Translations under genes and position numbers: made by a program
Origin: Lachnospiraceae bacterium
GTDB taxonomy: Bacteria; Bacillota; Clostridia; Lachnospirales; Lachnospiraceae
Direction of reading: 5' to 3'
DNA: 5,468 nt
Assembly: GCA_900753685.1 (NCBI GenBank)
Contig: CAAEAB010000135.1
Coordinates: 1-5,468, forward strand
The notes under the pieces: generated by a model
The model's input: the letters and a program-made list of their open reading frames with translations, nothing else
Databases searched by the model: none
What the model was told of the DNA's origin: nothing
Part shown: positions 1 to 4,426 of the stretch, piece after piece
How the letters are laid out: each line of letters opens with the position of its first letter
Position numbering within the stretch: the stretch's first letter is position 1

Positions 1-1737
1 GATCAAGCCTGTAACTGCGGCAACAGCCATCTTCCAGTCGCCCCATCCAAGGGGTGCGAAAATCGGTGCGATAACATTACCGATGGATGCCAGGATACTG
101 CTGTCAAGCTGTTCCGCTTCCAGCATACCGAAGCTTCCGTCAACCCATCCGAAGCTCATCATGAACCAAAGAACAATTGTTGATAAAAGAATAATCGTAC
201 CGGCCTTTTTGATGAAGGACCAGCCGCGTTCCCACATACTGCGAAGAACATTGATTACTGTTGGCAGATGGTAGGCCGGAAGCTCCATGACGAATGGCGC
301 CGGCTCTCCTGCGAACATTTTTGTTTTCTTTAAGATGATACCGGAGCAAACAATCGCTGCAACACCTACAAAATAGGCACTGGTTGCTACCCATGCAGAG
401 CCGTCAAAAAACGCGCCGGCAATCAAAGCAATAATTGGAAGCTTCGCACCGCAAGGAATAAATGTGGTTGTCATAATCGTCATCTTCCGGTCTCTGTCAT
501 TTTCAATGGTACGGGATGCCATAACGCCAGGCACGCCGCAGCCGCTTCCGATCAGCATCGGAATAAAGGATTTACCGGATAAACCGAATTTACGGAAAAT
601 ACGGTCCATAATAAATGCCACGCGGGCCATATAGCCGCAGGCTTCCAAAAATGCAAGGAAAATAAATAATACAAGCATCTGAGGAACGAAACCTATAACA
701 GCGCCCACGCCGGCAACGATACCGTCAAGAATCAGGCTCTGTAACCAATCAGCACAATTGATACTTACTAAAATGTTTTCAATCGCCGGAGGAATGATCT
801 CTCCGAACAGCACATCATTTGTCCAGTCTGTAACGATTGCTCCGACAGTTGTTACGGAAACATAATATACAATATACATAACAATCGCAAAAATCGGCAG
901 CGCCAAAATACGGTTTGTAACGATCTGATCGATTTTATCAGATGTTGAAAGCTGGCCTTTAGCCGCTTTCTTATAGCTCTTTCCGATAACCGATGTAATA
1001 TATCTATAACGCTCGTTGGTAATAATACTTTCTGAATCATCATCCTGAGCGTCCTCAGCCTTTTTAATAATCGCTTCCACATTTGGTACAGTTTTCATTG
1101 TCTGAGCGATCTTGTCATCCCGTTCAAACAATTTAATCGCGTAAAAACGTTTCTGCGCCTCAGGGATGGAAGCATCCAGCAGATTTTCAATGTCATCCAG
1201 AACGCTTTCAATCTCCGGTGCAAATTTATGTACTGGTGCAGATGCATTTCTTGAAGCAAGGCTGATCGCTTTTTCAGCCGCTTTCATAATACCCGTGCCC
1301 TTCAATGCAGAAATCTCAACAATTTCACAGCCCAAATCCTTACTTAACTGGTTCACATTAATATGATCTCCGTTTTTCTCAACAATATCCATCATGTTGA
1401 CGGCCATAACCACCGGAATGCCAAGCTCCATAAGCTGTGTGGATAAATAAAGGTTTCTTTCAAGGTTCGTACCGTCCACGATATTCAAAATAACATCCGG
1501 ACGTTCCGTAATGAGATAATTTCTGGCGACAACTTCCTCTAATGTGTACGGTGATAAGGAATAAATACCCGGAAGGTCCATGATGACAACATCCTTATGG
1601 CCCTTTAACTTACCTTCCTTCTTTTCAACGGTAACACCCGGCCAGTTCCCGACAAACTGATTGGAACCAGTCAACCCATTGAACAACGTGGTCTTACCAC
1701 TGTTCGGATTACCCGCAAGTGCAATCTTAATCGACAT
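1..1737 (-). CDS. feoB: FeoB, GTP-dependent ferrous iron permease (C-terminus cut by window edge)
   Basis: Inner-membrane Fe2+ importer with an N-terminal G-protein domain. The 579 visible residues contain the P-loop GNPNSGKT (9-16), switch-I Thr36, DLPG (54-57), NMMD (114-117) and the G5 motif SALKGTG (143-149). A charged helical insertion domain follows at about 160-265, and membrane segments begin near residue 280. Both conserved membrane Cys motifs are present: GSGCGVPG with Cys400 and FIPCGAKLP with Cys429. MELPAY (483-488) is also typical. The reading frame is open to base 1, so the last membrane helices and C-terminus are missing; relatives are usually more than 650 residues. The ATG at 1735-1737 follows AAGGAGG at 1747-1753 with 9-base spacing. 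It is last of three co-directional genes, 66 bases after feoA, and that gap holds a putative operator. No fusion to FeoA is seen. Confidence 0.97.
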   Translation of the reverse strand, partial: MSIKIALAGNPNSGKTTLFNGLTGSNQFVGNWPGVTVEKKEGKLKGHKDVVIMDLPGIYSLSPYTLEEVVARNYLITERPDVILNIVDGTNLERNLYLSTQLMELGIPVVMAVNMMDIVEKNGDHINVNQLSKDLGCEIVEISALKGTGIMKAAEKAISLASRNASAPVHKFAPEIESVLDDIENLLDASIPEAQKRFYAIKLFERDDKIAQTMKTVPNVEAIIKKAEDAQDDDSESIITNERYRYITSVIGKSYKKAAKGQLSTSDKIDQIVTNRILALPIFAIVMYIVYYVSVTTVGAIVTDWTNDVLFGEIIPPAIENILVSINCADWLQSLILDGIVAGVGAVIGFVPQMLVLFIFLAFLEACGYMARVAFIMDRIFRKFGLSGKSFIPMLIGSGCGVPGVMASRTIENDRDRKMTIMTTTFIPCGAKLPIIALIAGAFFDGSAWVATSAYFVGVAAIVCSGIILKKTKMFAGEPAPFVMELPAYHLPTVINVLRSMWERGWSFIKKAGTIILLSTIVLWFMMSFGWVDGSFGMLEAEQLDSSILASIGNVIAPIFAPLGWGDWKMAVAAVTGLI

Positions 1738-1765
1738 TTATAACATCCTCCTTCTTCCCCTATAA

Positions 1766-1779
1766 TTAGTCAATTCTAA
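1766..1779. promoter_or_regulatory. Putative DtxR-type operator in the feoA-feoB gap
   Basis: The core TTAG-TCAATT-CTAA is the same TTAG-N6-CTAA dyad found at the feo promoter and ahead of the flavodoxin operon. Positions 1766-1784 match 13 of 19 bases of the classical DtxR/IdeR box TTAGGTTAGCCTAACCTAA. It lies 12 bases upstream of the feoB ribosome binding site. It may control an internal feoB promoter; TTAACA around 1785-1790 on the minus strand is a possible -35, but no good -10 goes with it. Function is inferred. Confidence 0.5.
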
Positions 1780-1803
1780 CCTATGGCTGTTAAAAAAAGT
1801 ACA

Positions 1804-2025
1804 TTACTGTACTTCAATCATCTGTGCGTCTGCCTTTCTCAAGGACAACTCATATCCCCGGACAGTTACTTCTACTGGGTCTCCCAGAGGCGCAACCTTT
1901 CGGATATATACCTCAGTACCTTTTGTGATGCCCATGTCCATAATCCGGCGTTTTACGGCGCCTTCACCGTGGAGCTTCACTACGGACACACTCTGACCGC
2001 ATTTTACATCCTTTAATGTCTGCAT
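1804..2025 (-). CDS. feoA: FeoA family protein (first copy, next to feoB)
   Basis: Small cytosolic SH3-like protein of 73 residues that supports FeoB-dependent Fe2+ import, probably by contacting FeoB. The typical FeoA pattern is visible: an N-terminal strand (TLKDVKCGQSVSVVKL), then GEGAVKRRIMDMGITKGTEV, then a final barrel half ending VRGYELSLRKADAQMIEV. Length is normal for a stand-alone FeoA. The ATG at 2023-2025 has TAGGAGG at 2034-2040, eight bases upstream. That site directly abuts the TAG stop of the preceding feoA-type gene, which ends 15 bases away, so the two are very probably co-transcribed and perhaps translationally coupled. The family assignment is secure, but the biochemical role of FeoA proteins is only partly settled. 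Confidence 0.93.
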   Translation of the reverse strand: MQTLKDVKCGQSVSVVKLHGEGAVKRRIMDMGITKGTEVYIRKVAPLGDPVEVTVRGYELSLRKADAQMIEVQ

Positions 2026-2040
2026 CCTTTCTTCCTCCTA

Positions 2041-2256
2041 CTAAATCATTATTTTGTTAGCCATCTCTCTGCTGATTGCCACCCGTGATCCCTTCACATT
2101 GACAATAACATTCCCATTCATCTCAGAAACTACCGAAACGATGCTTCCGGCAACAAATCCAAGACTTTCTAAAAAGCGGCGTACCTCTTCCTTTCCGCCA
2201 ACTTTGATAATTGTATTTTCTTTCCCGGCTTTCGCCATCGTTAAAGGCATCATCAT
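2041..2256 (-). CDS. FeoA family protein (second, divergent copy; first gene of the feo operon)
   Basis: A second FeoA-domain protein of up to 71 residues, clearly different in sequence from its neighbour at 1804-2025. Shared features are the KEEVRRFLESLGFVAGSIVSVV segment, equivalent to VKRRIMDMGITKGTEVYI in the other copy, and the end NVKGSRVAISREMANKIMI. The start is uncertain because three ATG codons lie in tandem (2254-2256, 2251-2253, 2248-2250). The AAAGGAAG ribosome binding site just upstream is best spaced for the second or third. It is the promoter-proximal gene, with a leader of about 34 bases from the predicted transcription start near 2290. Paired dissimilar feoA genes ahead of feoB are known in Clostridia; the division of labour between them is not evident from sequence. 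Confidence 0.88.
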   Translation of the reverse strand: MMMPLTMAKAGKENTIIKVGGKEEVRRFLESLGFVAGSIVSVVSEMNGNVIVNVKGSRVAISREMANKIMI

Positions 2257-2271
2257 CTCTTCCTTTCCAAG

Positions 2272-2290
2272 TTAGGATTTTCTAACCTCA
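2272..2290. promoter_or_regulatory. Putative DtxR/IdeR-type operator, box 1 of the feo promoter
   Basis: This 19-base stretch matches the classical DtxR/IdeR box (TTAGGTTAGCCTAACCTAA) at 14 positions, including TTAGG at the left and CTAACCT at the right. It contains the dyad GTTAG-N6-CTAAC (2271-2286). It begins at the predicted feo transcription start (about 2290) and runs into the leader, where a bound repressor would block initiation or early elongation. Its register is exactly 28 bases from the same core in box 2. Binding is inferred. Confidence 0.65.
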
Positions 2291-2294
2291 TCTT

Positions 2295-2318
2295 TAAGAT
2301 TAGCACTCACTAATCTTA
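2295..2318. promoter_or_regulatory. Putative DtxR-type operator, box 2: perfect 9-base inverted repeat in the feo promoter
   Basis: The arms TAAGATTAG and CTAATCTTA are perfect inverted repeats separated by six bases (CACTCA), with TTAG-N6-CTAA at the centre (2300-2313). The palindrome fills most of the spacer and all of the -10 hexamer of the feo promoter, an ideal position for a repressor. It is the most symmetric element in the window. Ordinary transcript hairpin function is unlikely because it lies upstream of the predicted start site. Confidence 0.75.
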
Positions 2319-2325
2319 TTGTCAA
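2297..2325 (-). promoter_or_regulatory. Sigma-A type promoter of the feoA-feoA-feoB operon
   Basis: On the minus strand a perfect TTGACA -35 (2320-2325) is followed by a 17-base spacer and the -10 TAATCT (2297-2302). A TG one base upstream of the -10 gives an extended -10. The weak hexamer is offset by the perfect -35 and the TG. Predicted start is near 2290, giving a leader of about 34 bases. The -10 and spacer are embedded in the box 2 palindrome. Confidence 0.75.
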
Positions 2326-2328
2326 GAG

Positions 2329-2346
2329 TTTTTTGAAAAATTTTTT
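2329..2346. promoter_or_regulatory. A/T-tract block, possible UP element of the feo promoter
   Basis: Runs of six T, five A and six T, interrupted by one G, sit immediately upstream of the feo -35 hexamer, between the two divergent promoters. The position fits an UP element for RNA polymerase alpha subunits or a bent-DNA segment. This is inferred from composition and placement only. Confidence 0.35.
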
Positions 2347-2362
2347 CCAGAATGTTTTTTCT

Positions 2363-2390
2363 TTGTTTTCCCCTTATTCTGTGCTATAAT
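2363..2390 (+). promoter_or_regulatory. Extended -10 promoter of the DtxR-type regulator gene
   Basis: A consensus TATAAT (2385-2390) is preceded by TGC, forming an extended -10. A partial -35, TTGTTT (2363-2368), lies 16 bases upstream. The predicted start is near 2397, which leaves a leader of about 27 bases before the GTG at 2424. No TTAG-N6-CTAA core overlaps this promoter, so the regulator need not repress itself. Confidence 0.7.
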
Positions 2391-2410
2391 GGAAATAATA
2401 TTTGGGACAA

Positions 2411-2417
2411 GGGGGAG
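2411..2417 (+). promoter_or_regulatory. Ribosome binding site that fixes the GTG start of the regulator
   Basis: GGGGGAG ends six bases before the GTG at 2424. It supports that start over the in-frame ATG at 2352, which lies upstream of the predicted -10 hexamer and so would be outside the transcript. Confidence 0.75.
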
Positions 2418-2423
2418 TTACGC

Positions 2424-2810
2424 GTGAAAATACAAGAATCTGCTGAAAACTATCTGGAAACTATTCTCGTCTTAAGTCAACGGCACCCGCAGGTTCGCTC
2501 CATCGACATCGCAACGGAACTCGGTTTTTCAAAACCAAGCGTCAGCGTTGCCATGAAGAATCTCCGCGAAAACGGATATATTACCGTCAATGAACACGGG
2601 CATATCGCCCTGACTGCAAGCGGCCTTGAGATTGCCGAGACAATCTATGAACGCCATACCTTATTATCCAGCTGGCTGGAATTCCTCGGTGTGGACAGTG
2701 AAATCGCCGCCAAGGATGCATGCCGTATCGAGCATGTAATCAGTCCGGAAAGCTTTCAGGCCATCAAAACCCATGTAGCTGCCGGTATGAAAGATGCAGA
2801 AAAAAAATAA
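2424..2810 (+). CDS. DtxR/MntR-family metal-dependent transcriptional regulator
   Basis: Cytosolic metal-sensing DNA-binding repressor of 128 residues. An N-terminal winged helix-turn-helix (about 5-70, recognition region LGFSKPSVSVAMKNLRENGYI) precedes the metal-binding dimerisation domain (about 71-115, with ERHTLL and DACRIEHVIS). The C-terminal SH3-like domain of full-length DtxR is absent, as in MntR. Aligned by eye, His78, Cys100, Glu103 and His104 correspond to DtxR His79, Cys102, Glu105 and His106. Cys100 is DtxR-like; B. subtilis MntR has Glu99 there. Asn9 occupies the DtxR Met10/MntR Asp8 position, and Glu12 matches MntR Glu11. Residues matching DtxR Glu83 and His98 are Ser82 and Ala96, so the ancillary site looks absent. 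The Cys and the divergent feo operon favour Fe2+ sensing, though Mn2+ is not excluded. The protein ends in a Lys-rich tail. Confidence 0.92.
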   Translation: MKIQESAENYLETILVLSQRHPQVRSIDIATELGFSKPSVSVAMKNLRENGYITVNEHGHIALTASGLEIAETIYERHTLLSSWLEFLGVDSEIAAKDACRIEHVISPESFQAIKTHVAAGMKDAEKK

Positions 2811-2813
2811 GCA

Positions 2814-2836
2814 GAGCCGCTCGATTCGAGCGGCTC
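2814..2836. terminator. Two-way intrinsic terminator between convergent genes
   Basis: Perfect 11-base arms GAGCCGCTCGA and TCGAGCGGCTC flank a single base; sterically this gives a stem of about 9-10 pairs with a small loop. On the plus strand it is followed by ATTTTATCTT, ending the regulator transcript three bases after its stop codon. On the minus strand a run of seven T (complement of 2801-2807) lies a few bases beyond the stem, so it can also end the DUF3793-flavodoxin-DUF2325 transcript. Confidence 0.85.
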
Positions 2837-2852
2837 ATTTTATCTTCTGTAT

Positions 2853-3131
2853 TTAACCAACATTTTCAAGGATGTCTGTCAACGCCGCGCCGCTGCTTGT
2901 GTGGCAGCGAATAACTTGGGCATTGCTTCGTTTCGCCTCATCCACTGCGCAGCGCACCATTTTATGCGAGACCGTATTTGTAAACAAAATGAACACATCC
3001 GGTCTCCCCATTTGCTTATTTAAATCTGCAGACATATGGGTGAACACTTTCACCTTATGATTATAATTTTTACAAATCTTTTTATACCGGCTGACCATCC
3101 TGTCGTGTCCGCCTACAATTACGATACTCAT
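2853..3131 (-). CDS. DUF2325 family protein of unknown function
   Basis: A 92-residue protein recognised as DUF2325 by its beginning MSIVIVGGHDRM, the segment PDVFILFTNTVSHKMV (44-59) and the end RCHTSSGAALTDIL. The alternating strand and helix pattern, with a glycine-rich turn after the first strand (GG at 7-8), suggests a small Rossmann-like alpha/beta fold; no enzymatic role is known to me. His9, His56 and His77 and Cys20, Cys61 and Cys76 are possible metal or redox ligands, which is speculation. It has no signal peptide or membrane helix. The ATG is preceded by a modest AGGTG site nine bases upstream. It starts 17 bases after the flavodoxin stop, with no terminator between, so it is very likely the last gene of that operon. 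Confidence 0.88.
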   Translation of the reverse strand: MSIVIVGGHDRMVSRYKKICKNYNHKVKVFTHMSADLNKQMGRPDVFILFTNTVSHKMVRCAVDEAKRSNAQVIRCHTSSGAALTDILENVG

Positions 3132-3148
3132 CTTTTATAACACCTGCC

Positions 3149-3580
3149 TTATGCTTTGGCTAAATCCTTGCCTAAATCAATGCACGCTTCCTGTGCTTCT
3201 TCATTTGGAGCTTCCTGACAGATCGCATCCTCGCCACCAAGAACGCGTGCGCCAACACTTTCCATATCTGCTACCCATGTACGCATCCATTCGCCATCTC
3301 CCCAGCCATAGGAGCCAAACAAACCGATCGTCTTGCCGCTGGCAAAGCCTTTGACAGCCTCAACAAACGGTTCCATCTCACCCTCTTCAAGCTGCTCGGC
3401 GCCCATGGACGGGCATCCTAATGCAAATACCTGGCAGTCCTTCAAATCGTCCGGAGTAACATCGCTGACGGAAACAACCTTTGCTTCCTTTCCACCTTCT
3501 TTGATTCCCTGACCAACGAAACCTGCCATAGCTTCTGTATTTCCTGTACCGCTCCAGTACACAACCATGATTTCACTCAT
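3149..3580 (-). CDS. Short-chain flavodoxin (FMN electron carrier)
   Basis: Cytosolic low-potential one-electron carrier that can replace ferredoxin when iron is scarce. The 143 residues contain the FMN phosphate loop SGTGNT (10-15) after YW, the first flavin-ring loop PSMGAEQLEE (57-66) and the second, SYGWGDGEWM (90-99), with Trp93 expected to stack near the flavin. The pattern and length match clostridial flavodoxins; the classical MGDE turn reads MGAE here, with Ala61 replacing the acidic residue next to the flavin. AGGAGG at 3590-3595 lies nine bases before the ATG. The 59-base A/T-rich gap to the upstream DUF3793 gene holds no hairpin terminator and no convincing promoter, so co-transcription is likely. 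The redox partner is not encoded in the window. Confidence 0.95.
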   Translation of the reverse strand: MSEIMVVYWSGTGNTEAMAGFVGQGIKEGGKEAKVVSVSDVTPDDLKDCQVFALGCPSMGAEQLEEGEMEPFVEAVKGFASGKTIGLFGSYGWGDGEWMRTWVADMESVGARVLGGEDAICQEAPNEEAQEACIDLGKDLAKA

Positions 3581-3639
3581 TTTTTTGTTCCTCCTGTTAT
3601 TTTATTCTTTTATATAATAAACTTTCCGTTTATTCTTCT

Positions 3640-4239
3640 TTATGCAGTCATACACTGCCATTCTGTAGTAATCTCCCAGAGATTCTTACCCTTTTCCGCC
3701 TCCTGAATAAATACGTTTCGTATCTGCTCATAGCTTTCAAATAGCCGCTTGCATTCCTCCACATTTTCATAAACCTTCCAGTAGCCGGAGTATAAATAGT
3801 TTTTCCCCTCATATTTGATGAAACCCTTCACATCGGCTATCGGGTATCCGAGAAACACGCCCATCTCATGGGGAAACTGAATATCCAACTGTACGGATTC
3901 TTTGCCTTTGCGATACTGTCTGAATCGCTGTCCAAGCCGCACAAGCATCTGTTCCAGCCGCTCCTCTTCATAACCGTTCTCTATTAAGAACGACCGCTCT
4001 TCTTCCCGGAATACAATTTTCTGGAGAGCCTCCTTCCGATAAAGCAGCCATATGTTTTTTTCCTGCCCGGCATAAAGACACCGCCAGGATAATCCGGTCC
4101 CCTCCAAAGTTCGGACAACCTCTCTAATATGTTTGTTTTCAAGAACCAGCATATTGGACGGTTTCACCCCCGCCAACACCGGTGCACATTGTCCTGCGAT
4201 TTTCACTTCCAAAGGCTGATGCCACCACCATGTCAGCAT
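3640..4239 (-). CDS. DUF3793 family protein of unknown function
   Basis: A 199-residue protein recognised as DUF3793 by CAPVLAGVKPSNML near the start (18-31), the block FPHEMGVFLGYPIADVKGFI (122-141) and SGYWKVY (151-157). It is predicted soluble, with a highly charged helical middle (about 76-116) and no signal peptide or membrane segment. No biochemical function is known to me. The ATG follows AAGGGGTG (4247-4254) by seven bases. It is the first gene of a probable operon with flavodoxin and DUF2325, and its upstream region carries two copies of the putative DtxR-type operator. Association with flavodoxin and iron regulation suggests a role in iron-limited redox metabolism, but this is guilt by association only. 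Confidence 0.88.
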   Translation of the reverse strand: MLTWWWHQPLEVKIAGQCAPVLAGVKPSNMLVLENKHIREVVRTLEGTGLSWRCLYAGQEKNIWLLYRKEALQKIVFREEERSFLIENGYEEERLEQMLVRLGQRFRQYRKGKESVQLDIQFPHEMGVFLGYPIADVKGFIKYEGKNYLYSGYWKVYENVEECKRLFESYEQIRNVFIQEAEKGKNLWEITTEWQCMTA

Positions 4240-4258
4240 TTCATTTCACCCCTTATGA

Positions 4259-4272
4259 TTAGTTATAACTAA
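4259..4272. promoter_or_regulatory. Putative DtxR-type operator, proximal box of the DUF3793-flavodoxin operon
   Basis: TTAGTTATAACTAA is a perfect 14-base palindrome with the TTAG-N6-CTAA core of the feo operators. It ends four bases upstream of the DUF3793 ribosome binding site and overlaps a possible -10 (TATAAC at 4262-4267, minus strand). Positions 4259-4277 match 12 of 19 bases of the classical DtxR/IdeR box. Confidence 0.6.
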
Positions 4273-4304
4273 CGTTAGTATCAACTAACTACAAGGATAC
4301 TATA
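4262..4304 (-). promoter_or_regulatory. Candidate promoter region of the DUF3793-flavodoxin-DUF2325 operon
   Basis: Two minus-strand hexamers each match TATAAT at five of six bases: TATAAC (4262-4267) and TATAGT (4299-4304). Neither has a good -35 at normal spacing, so the start site cannot be fixed by eye. With the first, the proximal operator covers the -10. With the second, both operators lie just downstream of the start. Either arrangement suits repression. Confidence 0.35.
4275..4288. promoter_or_regulatory. Putative DtxR-type operator, distal box of the DUF3793-flavodoxin operon
   Basis: The core TTAG-TATCAA-CTAA, extended by one pair to GTTAG-N6-CTAAC (4274-4289), lies 16 bases from the proximal box. 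The join between the boxes forms another palindrome, CTAACGTTAG (4269-4278), so the segment can be read as a chain of alternating TTAG and CTAA half-sites. Binding by the neighbouring regulator is inferred. Confidence 0.6.
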
Positions 4305-4309
4305 TTTTT

Positions 4310-4334
4310 CCTGAGTTGTCTATACCCTGAGTTG
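4310..4334. repeat. Two direct copies of CCTGAGTTG, 16 bases apart
   Basis: CCTGAGTTG occurs at 4310-4318 and again at 4326-4334, separated by TCTATAC. The 16-base period equals the spacing of the two TTAG-N6-CTAA boxes just downstream in the sense of transcription. The repeat lies upstream of both candidate -10 hexamers of the DUF3793 operon and could be an activator or second-regulator site. It may also be coincidental. Confidence 0.45.
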
Positions 4335-4372
4335 ATAAATTTTCTTAATTGGATTTACATTTATGTCATTTC

Positions 4373-4421
4373 AAAAGCAGCCTTTTGGCGGGAAATATTC
4401 CCACCAAAAGGCTGCTTTTTT
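4373..4421. terminator. Long hairpin terminator after the P-type ATPase gene
   Basis: Sixteen-base perfect arms (4373-4388 and 4404-4419) enclose an inner GGGAA/TTCCC pair with a three-base loop and one C/A mismatch, giving a stem of about 21 pairs. It begins six bases past the ATPase stop codon. On the minus strand the stem ends in TTTTGA, a short T-tract. The plus strand has six T, so termination in both directions is possible, although no plus-strand gene is seen reading into it. Confidence 0.8.
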
Positions 4422-4426
4422 CAATG

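Noticed and set aside
852..1082. Open frame of 76 codons on the minus strand within feoB
   Set aside because: It lies in another frame of the intact feoB reading frame, which carries all family motifs and no frameshift.
1738..1803. Possible riboswitch before feoB
   Set aside because: The segment is only 66 bases with no stable hairpin; its one clear structure is the short TTAG-N6-CTAA dyad, better explained as an operator.
2352..2423. In-frame ATG upstream of the regulator, giving 24 extra residues
   Set aside because: The ATG lies upstream of the predicted -10 hexamer (2385-2390), the extension does not resemble the DtxR family, and GTG 2424 has a good ribosome binding site.
3581..3639. 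Independent flavodoxin promoter in the A/T-rich gap
   Set aside because: TATA-like strings are present but none has a -35 partner at normal spacing, and there is no operator core or upstream terminator.
4373..4421. Long inverted repeat as a possible insertion-sequence end or mobile hairpin element
   Set aside because: It directly follows a stop codon, ends in T-tracts and has no transposase or target duplication nearby; terminator is the simpler explanation.
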